From Amycolatopsis orientalis DSM 43388 (lineage in GTDB: Bacteria > Actinomycetota > Actinomycetes > Mycobacteriales > Pseudonocardiaceae), in NCBI RefSeq assembly GCF_000411975.1, contig NZ_ASXG01000182.1, forward strand, positions 65,524-129,523: a stretch of 64,000 bases of DNA, read 5' to 3'. This document shows, piece by piece, positions 15,902-22,456 of this stretch. Below the pieces are notes generated by a model. That model saw nothing but the letters and a program-made list of their open reading frames with translations. It was not told where the DNA came from and ran no database searches. The translations under genes were made by a program, and so were the position numbers. Numbering within the stretch: the first letter of the stretch is position 1; each line of letters starts with the position of its first letter.

Positions 15902-16957
15902 TCAAGCTCGCCCGACCCGCACGTCCGCGACCTCCAGCAGCCCGTCCAGGTGCACCCGGGCCCGCGTCTGCGCCGGATCCACGACCAGACCGTCGCGCCG
16001 GACCAGGTCGAGAACGCGTTCCGCCAGCGGCAGCACCAGGTGCCGTCCCCAGCAGCGTTCACTGACGTGCCCGAACGGGAGGTAGCCGGGGTGGGTGTCC
16101 GGGTCGAGCGCGGCCCAGCGGCTCGGCCGGAACTCGCCGGGCGCGTCCCACAGTCCGGGGTCGCGATGGCTGAGCAGCGGCAGCAGCAGGACGTCGTCTC
16201 CCGGGCCGATCCGGGCGTCCACCTCGGCGAACTCCGGCGAACGCACCCGCAGGATGTTCCACGATGGCGGCAGGAGGCGCAGCGCCTCGTTGAGCACGTA
16301 CTCGCTGGGCACGTCGTCGTCCAGCGGCGAACTCAGCCACAAGGCGTTCGTGACCAGCGCGGCGACGGTGAAGCAGATCGGCCCGGCCACGCGCCGGTAG
16401 AGGTACATCGCGAAGCGGCGCTGCTCGTAGCTGTCCGCCTCCAGCACCATGCGCGCCAAAGTGGACAGAGCGACTTCCGGCGCGGGCCGGCCCCACAGCG
16501 CGGCTCCGGCGGCGACCGCGGCCCAGGTGATCTTCGGCGTCAGCTCCAGCCGACGGTCGACCAGAACCCGGAACCGCCGCTGCTCACGGCCGAACACCAG
16601 GTCCCGCAGGTAATTGTGCGGTACGGCGGGCCAGGTCCCGGTGAGGTCGACGTCGTCGAGCGGCTTCTTCAGCGCGGCGCGCACGTCCGCGCCGACCGCC
16701 CGCATCAGGGCCGCCGATTCCGGCCGGGTGACGGCCCGGCCGCGCACCGGCTTGAAGGTCGGCCGTTCCTCGGCGTTCGCGGGCCGGCTGCGCAGCAGCG
16801 CGTCCATCAGCTCGGCCCCGGCGACGCCGACGGTGTCCGGTTCCAGCCGAAAGCAGGAGTTCCCCCGATAACGGTCGAACAGTTCTTGAAGACGCGGCGC
16901 GAATACCACCTGCCGCACTTTGTTCCGTTCAGCGGGAATTGGCACCGCGCACCCCAT
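15902..16957 (-). CDS. atropopeptide-type cytochrome P450
   Basis: 351-aa P450, shorter than the usual 400. ExxR is at Glu224-Arg227 (NEALRLLPP), the PERF-like region is HRDPGLWDAPGEFRPSRW, and the heme-thiolate Cys is Cys302 in FGHVSERCWG. The Cys loop departs from consensus at three positions (Val, Glu and Trp where Gly, Arg and an aliphatic residue are usual). The I-helix segment FTVAALVTN has no acid before the Thr. A tiny gene ending AWYGWI lies just upstream on the same strand. I infer that this P450 forms cross-links between the aromatic side chains of that peptide, as in tryptorubin biosynthesis. Confidence 0.85.
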   Translation of the reverse strand: MGCAVPIPAERNKVRQVVFAPRLQELFDRYRGNSCFRLEPDTVGVAGAELMDALLRSRPANAEERPTFKPVRGRAVTRPESAALMRAVGADVRAALKKPLDDVDLTGTWPAVPHNYLRDLVFGREQRRFRVLVDRRLELTPKITWAAVAAGAALWGRPAPEVALSTLARMVLEADSYEQRRFAMYLYRRVAGPICFTVAALVTNALWLSSPLDDDVPSEYVLNEALRLLPPSWNILRVRSPEFAEVDARIGPGDDVLLLPLLSHRDPGLWDAPGEFRPSRWAALDPDTHPGYLPFGHVSERCWGRHLVLPLAERVLDLVRRDGLVVDPAQTRARVHLDGLLEVADVRVGRA

Positions 16958-16973
16958 CTTGGAAGAGAAGAAG

Positions 16974-17004
16974 CGGCCGGTTCCGGGATTTCCGGAACCG
17001 GCCG
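16974..17004 (-). terminator. attenuator-like hairpin between precursor peptide gene and P450 gene
   Basis: Perfect 13-bp stem CGGCCGGTTCCGG/CCGGAACCGGCCG with a 5-nt loop. It starts 20 bp after the precursor stop and ends 16 bp before the P450 start. On the coding strand it is followed by CTTCTTCTCTTCC, a pyrimidine-rich but not pure U tract. Partial termination would give more precursor than enzyme mRNA, a common RiPP arrangement. Confidence 0.75.
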
Positions 17005-17023
17005 GTACCGGCTAGCGGGACTG

Positions 17024-17101
17024 TCAGATCCAGCCGTACCAGGCGTAAGACTTCAGGCTCTTGCCCGGAAGGGCCTTGCGCACGAGACGAACGAGCTTCA
17101 C
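17024..17101 (-). CDS. atropopeptide-like RiPP precursor peptide (25 aa)
   Basis: GTG start with a strong GGAGG 7 bp upstream (17109-17113). The leader is MKLVRLVRKALPGKSLKSY, a basic amphipathic segment, and the C-terminal core is AWYGWI, ending directly at TGA. As I recall, tryptorubin A derives from a precursor with the same ...KSLKSY leader end and core AWYIWY. Here Ile4 is Gly and Tyr6 is Ile. Two Trp and one Tyr remain for cross-linking. It is followed by a hairpin and the P450 gene. It is too short for standard gene callers. The proposed function is the substrate of the P450, giving a compact, oxidatively cross-linked hexapeptide after leader removal. Confidence 0.9.
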   Translation of the reverse strand: MKLVRLVRKALPGKSLKSYAWYGWI

Positions 17102-17304
17102 GGAAATACCTCCGTCTTCTCCGGAACTTCGACCGCCCTCGCGGCCGCCGCCGACAATACGACGAATTTCCGCGAATAACCGGAAAGACAACCTGAACGG
17201 CCCATGTCGGCGGATATGTTCGGGAGCGCCAGGTCGTCGATTCGGGAATTCCGCCCCGAATTCCTTGCCGAAGCCGAAGCGGCGTCGGTATCCTTCGCCG
17301 CTCG
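17102..17304 (-). promoter_or_regulatory. upstream region of the precursor gene
   Basis: 203 bp between the LysR stop and the precursor start. It holds the inverted repeat GGAATTC-CGCCCC-GAATTCC (17245-17264), a possible LysR terminator or operator. A second imperfect repeat runs from TTTCC to GGAAA (17167-17186). On the minus strand TTGTCT and later TATTGT are weak promoter-like hexamers. There is room for an independent promoter. Confidence 0.45.
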
Positions 17305-18180
17305 CTAAAGCACCGACCGGGCGAACTCGATGAGCGCGCGCGCCGCCGGTCCGGCCGGGCCGGCGGACCGCCACGCCAGCGCCAGCTGTCCGCGCAGTTC
17401 CGGCCGCAGCCGCAGGGTGTGCAACTCCGCGGCGTAGTAGCGAGCCAGCGATACCGGGACCAGCGCCACGCCGAGGCCGCGGATCGCGAGCTTGGCCAGC
17501 ACGTTCGGATCGCTCGCCTCGATCGTGACGCGCGAGTGCAGCCCGGCCGCGGCGAATCCGCGGTCCAGCACGCCGCGCATCCCGGTGCCCTTCGGCAGGC
17601 AGATCAGCGACCGTCCGGCCAGTTCGGCCAGGGTCAGCGAGGCACGGCCGGCGAACTCGTCGTTCCGCGCGGTGACGGCGACCAGCTCCTCGTCGAGCAC
17701 GACCTGAGTGGTCAACCCAGCGGGCACGCCGTCGGCCAGACCGATCACCGCGACATCCAGCCGTCCTTCGCGCAGCGCCTCGACCATCTGGTCGGAATTC
17801 GCTTCGCTGAGCGTGATCTCCACTCCCGGGTAGCGCTCCGCGAACCCGGCCAGGAACTCCGGCAGCGCCACCGGTCCGGCGGAAGTCACCATCCCCATCG
17901 CCACCTGGCCGCGCACCAGCCCCTCGTGCTCCGCGACCGTCTCGCGCACCGCCGCGACTGCCGCGAGGGCGGCTCGAGCGTGCGGCAGCGCGGCTTCGCC
18001 GACGTCAGTGAGCCGTACCGCGCGACCGGACCGATCGAACAGCGGCTGGCCCAGCTCGCGTTCCAGCCGCCGGATCTGCGCACTGACCCCGGGTTGCGCG
18101 ACGTGCATCCGGGCCGCCGCACGCGTGAAGTTGGCTTCCTCCGCGACGGCGACGAAGTACTCGAGCTGGTGCAGTTCCAT
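17305..18180 (-). CDS. LysR-family transcriptional regulator
   Basis: 291 aa from the ATG at 18180 (MELHQLEYFVAVAEEANFTR); a TTG nine bases earlier is in frame but less likely. The helix-turn-helix is AARMHVAQPGVSAQIRRLE (about residues 21-39), followed by a two-lobe effector domain. It is divergent, by 70 bp, from a flavoprotein gene, the classic LysR arrangement, so that gene is its probable target. The peptide locus lies downstream on the same strand, and read-through or regulation of it is possible but not shown. Confidence 0.92.
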   Translation of the reverse strand: MELHQLEYFVAVAEEANFTRAAARMHVAQPGVSAQIRRLERELGQPLFDRSGRAVRLTDVGEAALPHARAALAAVAAVRETVAEHEGLVRGQVAMGMVTSAGPVALPEFLAGFAERYPGVEITLSEANSDQMVEALREGRLDVAVIGLADGVPAGLTTQVVLDEELVAVTARNDEFAGRASLTLAELAGRSLICLPKGTGMRGVLDRGFAAAGLHSRVTIEASDPNVLAKLAIRGLGVALVPVSLARYYAAELHTLRLRPELRGQLALAWRSAGPAGPAARALIEFARSVL

Positions 18181-18250
18181 AATCAGCAATTCTAACTGCC
18201 GGAAGTAGTATCTCTTGGACTTATCGCCAATCGGCTAGCACGCTGAAGGC

Positions 18251-19393
18251 ATGCAGACGTTCACCCCTGACCAATCCGGTTACCGCGAAGAGATCGCCGG
18301 GTTCCAGACCGGCATCACCTCCACCCCGCCGCTGGTCGTCGCCGCCACCAGCGCGGACGACGTCGCCGCCGCGGTCCGGCTCGCGGCCGAGCGCGACCTG
18401 CCGGTTTCCGTGCAGGCCACCGGGCACGGGCTGCGCACGCCGCACGAGGGCGTGCTGATCTCGACCAAGCGGATGACCGGTGTGACCATCGATCCGGACC
18501 GCGCCGTGGCCCGCGTCGAAGCCGGGACCACCTGGGGCAGCGTCATCACCGCCGCCGCGGAACACGGGCTCGCGCCGCTGAGCGGTTCGGCCCCGGGCGT
18601 CGGCGTGGTCGGCTACACCCTCGGCGGCGGTTTCGGCCTCCTCGGCCGGCACTTCGGCCTCGCCTCGGACCGCGTGCGCTCAGCCGAAGTCGTCCGGCCC
18701 GACGGCACGCTCACCACCGGCCCGATCGACACCGGGATCGTGACCGCGCTGGAATTCGACCTCGTCCCGGTGACCACGCTGTACGGCGGCGGGCTGTACT
18801 TCGACACCGCCAAGATCCCGGACGTCCTGCGCACCTGGCGCGACTGGACCGCCGACCTGCCGGACACTGTCGGCACCTCGGTCGCGATGGTGCCTTACCC
18901 CGACTTGCCGATGGTGCCGGAACCGTTGCGGGGCAAGCACATCGCGCACATCCGGGTGGCCTCTCTCGGCCCGGACGGCGATGACCTCGTCGCGCCGCTG
19001 CGCGCGCTCGGCCCGCTGCAGGACACCCTGACCACGATGCCGTTCACCGACTCCGGCCAGATCGCCGCGGAACCGCCGAACCCGCACTCGTACCTCGGCG
19101 ACAACCGGGTGCTCCCGGGACTCCGGGACGACGTGCTGAACACTGTGCTCGACCACGCCGGCCCGGATGCCCCGATTCCGACCGTGCTGATCATCGACCT
19201 GCTCGGCGGCGCGTACCGGCATTCGTCAGCACCGGATTTCACCGCCGATTCGCGCTACACCGTGCGCGCGCTGTCGATGATCGAGCCGGACGCGGCGACC
19301 GTGCGGGCCGCGCACGCCAAGCTGTTCGCTCCGCTGGATCCGATGTCGACTGGACGGTTGCGGAGCTTCGTCTACGGGCAGCCGCTGGACTGA
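18251..19393 (+). CDS. FAD-binding oxidoreductase, berberine-bridge/PCMH type
   Basis: 380-aa flavoprotein with the FAD_binding_4 fold: ATSADDVAAAVRLAAE, VSVQATGHGLRTPHEG, VEAGTTWGSVITAA and LSGSAPGVGVVGYTLGGGFG (about residues 35-130). The GHG segment is the region where relatives attach FAD covalently through His. It lacks an export signal, so it is cytoplasmic. It is divergent from the LysR gene, which likely senses its substrate. It could oxidise a sugar, alcohol or aromatic compound. It lies outside the peptide operon, though near enough to mention. Confidence 0.88.
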   Translation: MQTFTPDQSGYREEIAGFQTGITSTPPLVVAATSADDVAAAVRLAAERDLPVSVQATGHGLRTPHEGVLISTKRMTGVTIDPDRAVARVEAGTTWGSVITAAAEHGLAPLSGSAPGVGVVGYTLGGGFGLLGRHFGLASDRVRSAEVVRPDGTLTTGPIDTGIVTALEFDLVPVTTLYGGGLYFDTAKIPDVLRTWRDWTADLPDTVGTSVAMVPYPDLPMVPEPLRGKHIAHIRVASLGPDGDDLVAPLRALGPLQDTLTTMPFTDSGQIAAEPPNPHSYLGDNRVLPGLRDDVLNTVLDHAGPDAPIPTVLIIDLLGGAYRHSSAPDFTADSRYTVRALSMIEPDAATVRAAHAKLFAPLDPMSTGRLRSFVYGQPLD

Positions 19394-19394
19394 G

Positions 19395-19799
19395 TCAGCG
19401 TTCGAGAACGAAGACCGGGATCACGCGCTCGGTCTTCTTCTCGTACTCGGCGAAACCCTCCGCGTGCTCGACCATCTTGGCGTACAGCCGGTCGCGCTCG
19501 GCGCGGTCGGACACGAGCTTCGCCGTCGCCGGGAACTTGTCGGTGCCGATCTCGACCGTGACCGACGGGTTCGCGACGAGGTTGTGGTACCAGTCCGGGT
19601 TCGTGTCCGCGCCGCCCTTGGACGCGGCGATCACGATCCGGTCGCCGTCAGTGGTGTACACCAGCGGGTTGACCCGCTGCTTGCCGCTTTTCGCGCCGGT
19701 GTGCGTGAGCAGCAGCATGTTCCTGCCCTCGAACATGCCGCCGACCTTGCCCGCGTTCGCGCGGAACTCGTCGATGATCTGCTGGTTCCAGTCCGACAT
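19395..19799 (-). CDS. deazaflavin-dependent nitroreductase family protein (DUF385/DDN-like)
   Basis: 134-aa split beta-barrel protein starting MSDWNQQIIDEFRANAGKVG, with MLLLTHTGAKSGKQRVNPLVY and NPDWYHNLVANPSVTVEIG. These are hallmarks of the F420-binding Ddn family of mycobacteria and related actinomycetes. It would use reduced F420 to reduce quinones or nitro compounds. It converges on the flavoprotein gene and is divergent from a MarR gene 87 bp away, which may regulate it. Confidence 0.93.
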   Translation of the reverse strand: MSDWNQQIIDEFRANAGKVGGMFEGRNMLLLTHTGAKSGKQRVNPLVYTTDGDRIVIAASKGGADTNPDWYHNLVANPSVTVEIGTDKFPATAKLVSDRAERDRLYAKMVEHAEGFAEYEKKTERVIPVFVLER

Positions 19800-19886
19800 C
19801 GGAAGACTCCCGTGATTGATGATGTAACAACGAACCTAGGAGCGCGCGAATCGGGCTGTCAACACACTCGCAGGTACTGTCGCGGC

Positions 19887-20336
19887 ATGGCCACCGAATC
19901 CGGCCCGACCGTCGAGGACGGGGTCCGCGAGCTGCTGCTGCTGATGCCTCGCCTCGTCGGGCGCGCGAAGCGGACGCCGCCGCCTCCGGAACTCGACGGC
20001 GTCGCGCTCGCGCCGCGGCATTTGTCCCTGCTGGCTTATCTGCTGTTCGACGGTCCGATGACGGTCAACGAACTCGCCGGACGGCTCGAAATCGCGCCGA
20101 CCACAGCGAGTCTGATGATCGGCGACCTGTCCCGGCAAGGCGTGCTGGAACGCACCGAGGACCCGGACGACCGGCGGCGCACCATCGTGAGCATCCATCC
20201 GGAGAAGCGCCCGGCGGTCGACGCCTGGCTCGCGCGCGGCGCGAAGGCGTGGCAGGAAGCGCTGACCCCGTTGAGCCCGAGCGAGCGGGCGCTGGTGATC
20301 AAGACGTTGAAGGCGTTTGAGGAGTATGGCTCGTGA
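19887..20336 (+). CDS. MarR-family transcriptional regulator
   Basis: 149 aa. The winged helix-turn-helix (MTVNELAGRLEIAPTTASLMIGD, about residues 58-80) and the wing EDPDDRRRTIVSI are typical of MarR. The ATG at 19887 is chosen; an in-frame extension to 19464 overlaps the divergent reductase gene. It is divergent from the Ddn-like gene and may control it. The last codons, TCG TGA, lie inside the left arm of the nested palindrome at 20330-20375. Confidence 0.92.
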   Translation: MATESGPTVEDGVRELLLLMPRLVGRAKRTPPPPELDGVALAPRHLSLLAYLLFDGPMTVNELAGRLEIAPTTASLMIGDLSRQGVLERTEDPDDRRRTIVSIHPEKRPAVDAWLARGAKAWQEALTPLSPSERALVIKTLKAFEEYGS

Positions 20337-20375
20337 GTGTTCCGGCCGGTTCTAACCGGCGTAGCCACTCACGAG
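20330..20375. repeat. nested palindromic repeat, copy 1 (stop-codon-supplying, bidirectional terminator candidate)
   Basis: Outer arms CTCGTGAGTG (20330-20339) and CACTCACGAG (20366-20375), inner arms GCCGGT (20345-20350) and ACCGGC (20355-20360). The outer arms contain the stop codons of both convergent genes (TGA at 20334-20336 on plus, 20369-20371 on minus). Copy 2 is at 44079-44124. Confidence 0.85.
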
Positions 20376-21040
20376 GCGACTAGCCACTGCGCCTGCGGTC
20401 CCGCGCATTTCCGGGGCCACGCCGCGTCGTGCTGGTACCACCAAGCCTCGCAGCCGCGCCCGTCCGGCAGCGTGTACCGCGGCGGTCCCGGCACCCGGCG
20501 CAATCCGGCGGCCTCGAGCGAACGGCCGCTCGCGACGTTGCCGACCTCCGCGCCCGCGCGCACCCGCGAAAGCCCGAGATGTTCGTGTGCCAGCACGAGA
20601 CCAGCGGCGAACAGATCGCGGCCGAAGCCTTGCCCGCGATAGCCCGGCGCGAGATAGCCGCCGGTTTCCGGGCCGCCGTCCTCGCCCGCGTGCACGCTCA
20701 CGAGACCGGCGCAGCGGCCGGCCGCGAGATCGATCGCGACGACGTCCACCGAATGCGGATCCGGGGTGGTCCAGTCCGGTCCGGTTCCGGGAATCACCCG
20801 CAGCGCCTCGCCGCGCATCGGTTCGGCCACCACGGACTCCGGGAGCCAGCCGAGCCAGCGTTGCGCGGCCGGATCGCTGCCGCCCGCGACCGCCGCCGCG
20901 TACTCCCACGCGGTGGGCGTGCGGAAAAGGAACCGGCCGAGCGCGAAGGCGTGTCCCCGGCGGTCGCAGGTGCGTTTCGCCATCAGCCGTCCGCGGCGGG
21001 TCAGCCGGCTCACCAGAGGTGCAGTGCTCACAAACGCCAT
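20369..21040 (-). CDS. GNAT-family N-acetyltransferase
   Basis: Acetyl-CoA-dependent transferase. Within the 223 aa the GNAT core appears late: VDVVAIDLAAGRCAGLVSV, then the acetyl-CoA loop GYLAPGYRGQGFGRDLF and GNVASGRSLEAAGL (about residues 130-180). The long N-terminal part fits the RimJ-like layout. The start could be the ATG at 21040 or MAKRTCDRRG some 19 codons later. The acceptor is unknown. Its stop codon is provided by the palindromic repeat shared with the MarR gene. Confidence 0.85.
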   Translation of the reverse strand: MAFVSTAPLVSRLTRRGRLMAKRTCDRRGHAFALGRFLFRTPTAWEYAAAVAGGSDPAAQRWLGWLPESVVAEPMRGEALRVIPGTGPDWTTPDPHSVDVVAIDLAAGRCAGLVSVHAGEDGGPETGGYLAPGYRGQGFGRDLFAAGLVLAHEHLGLSRVRAGAEVGNVASGRSLEAAGLRRVPGPPRYTLPDGRGCEAWWYQHDAAWPRKCAGPQAQWLVAS

Positions 21041-21159
21041 CGCGCCGGAAATGCTACCCCTCGTCGGTTACTGTCCGACCAGAAGCAGGCGGAGCCGGTC
21101 CGCGTCCCCCGCCGTGGCTTTGGCCGGATTGGCCGCGAACGGCACGGTATGGTGACCGG

Positions 21160-22008
21160 GTGACGGCCGTACCGGAAGCAGCCGACGCCGACGGCGGGCG
21201 CGCGGCGCAGCCCCGGCACCTCATCGTGTCCGTCTACGGCGTGCACCACCAGGCGGGCGGCGAATGGCTTTCGGTCGCCTCGCTGATCGATCTGCTCGCC
21301 GCGGTCGGGGTCGACGAGCCCGCCGTGCGGTCGTCGATCTCCCGGCTCAAACGGCGCGGCGTGCTCGACGCGGTGCGCCGCGACGGAGCCGCCGGGTACG
21401 AATTGTCCGGTACCGCGCTGGATTTGCTGCGCGAGGGCGACGAGCGCATCTTCCGCCGCGACCGCGCGAAGCTCGCCGACGGCTGGCTGCTCGCGGTGTT
21501 TTCGGTACCGGAAGCCGAACGGCACAAGCGGCACGTGCTGCGGACGCAGTTGTCGCGGCTTGGATTCGGCACCGCGTCCTCGGGCGTCTGGATCGCGCCC
21601 GCGCACCTGTACGAGGCCACTGTCGGCACGCTGGAACGGCTCGGACTCGCCGAGTACGCCGATGTCTTCCGCGCCGAGCACCTCGCCTTCGGCGACCCGC
21701 GCGAGAAGGTGCGCGAGTGGTGGGACCTGGACCAGCTGGACGAGCTGTACACGGCGTTCCTCGAAGAGCACGAGCCGGCGCTGCGCCGGTGGCAGCGCCG
21801 CCGCACGACGCCCACCGACGAAGCGTTCGCCGATTACCTGCGCGTGCTCACCGGCTGGCGGCGGATGCCGTATCTCGACCCGTGCCTGCCCGCGGAATTG
21901 CTGCCCGAGGGCTGGTCCGGCATCCGCGCCGCCGAGGTGTTCTTCACGCTGCACGACCGGCTCGAGGACGCCGCGCGCACGCACCTGCGGCAGGCGCTCA
22001 GCGGTTGA
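21160..22008 (+). CDS. PaaX-family transcriptional regulator
   Basis: 282 aa from GTG at 21160. The N-terminal winged helix (LIVSVYGVHHQAGGEWLSVA, VDEPAVRSSISRLKRRGVL) is followed by the PaaX central fold (DGWLLAVFSVPEAERHKRH, LGFGTASSGVWIAP) and the C-terminal domain (ADYLRVLTGWRRMPYLDPCLP). Classical PaaX represses phenylacetate degradation in response to phenylacetyl-CoA. Here it neighbours an aryl-CoA hydroxylase operon, so an aryl-CoA effector is plausible. Its 3' end overlaps the RidA-like gene by 11 bp. Confidence 0.9.
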   Translation: MTAVPEAADADGGRAAQPRHLIVSVYGVHHQAGGEWLSVASLIDLLAAVGVDEPAVRSSISRLKRRGVLDAVRRDGAAGYELSGTALDLLREGDERIFRRDRAKLADGWLLAVFSVPEAERHKRHVLRTQLSRLGFGTASSGVWIAPAHLYEATVGTLERLGLAEYADVFRAEHLAFGDPREKVREWWDLDQLDELYTAFLEEHEPALRRWQRRRTTPTDEAFADYLRVLTGWRRMPYLDPCLPAELLPEGWSGIRAAEVFFTLHDRLEDAARTHLRQALSG

Positions 22009-22390
22009 CCACCGCGTAGCCCTGCACTTCCACCAGCGCCTCGACGTCCCACAACCGGTTCACGCCGATGCCCGCCATCGCCGGGTACTCCGCGCCCACC
22101 AGCCGCTTCCACACCCGGCCGATCTCGCGCGCGTGAGCTTTGTAGTCGTCCATGTCGACGATGTAGACGGTCAGGCTGCACAAGTCCGCGGGTTCGCCGC
22201 CCGCCGCGCGCAACGCGGTGAGCAGGTTGCCGAGCGCGCGCTCGAACTGCTCCACGACACCGTCGCCGACGATCCGGTTGTCCGCGTCCAGCGCCGTCTG
22301 CCCGGCGAGGAACACCAGCCGGCCCTGCGCCGCCACCGCGTGCGAGAACCCCGAGGGCTTGCCCAGTCCGGGGGGATTGATCCGCTCCAT
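21998..22390 (-). CDS. RidA/YjgF-family protein lacking the conserved Arg
   Basis: 130-aa trimeric-fold protein from the ATG at 22390 (MERINPPGLGKPSGFSHAV). It keeps VFLAGQTALDADN and LVEVQGYAVV. In true RidA imine deaminases the loop reads P-A-R-T and the Arg holds the substrate carboxylate. Here it reads PAMAGIGV, so Met replaces Arg. Deamination of 2-aminoacrylate is therefore unlikely, and it may belong to a divergent Rid subgroup found near aromatic pathways. It is divergent from the aryl-CoA hydroxylase gene by 66 bp. Confidence 0.88.
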   Translation of the reverse strand: MERINPPGLGKPSGFSHAVAAQGRLVFLAGQTALDADNRIVGDGVVEQFERALGNLLTALRAAGGEPADLCSLTVYIVDMDDYKAHAREIGRVWKRLVGAEYPAMAGIGVNRLWDVEALVEVQGYAVVNR

Positions 22391-22456
22391 GCCGGGAGCG
22401 TAACCCATCTATCGTCTTCTTGACGACCGTAGGACAAGCGACATATCCTGGGCCGC

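Noticed and set aside
17024-17374. 116-codon ORF covering the precursor region
   Set aside because: Its first 91 codons are Arg/Gly-rich and lack conservation features. The strong GGAGG before the GTG at 17101 marks the real start.
17305-18180. LysR gene as the dedicated atropopeptide regulator
   Set aside because: Its divergent flavoprotein gene is the usual LysR target, and there is an independent gap of 203 bp before the precursor. Involvement is possible but not supported.
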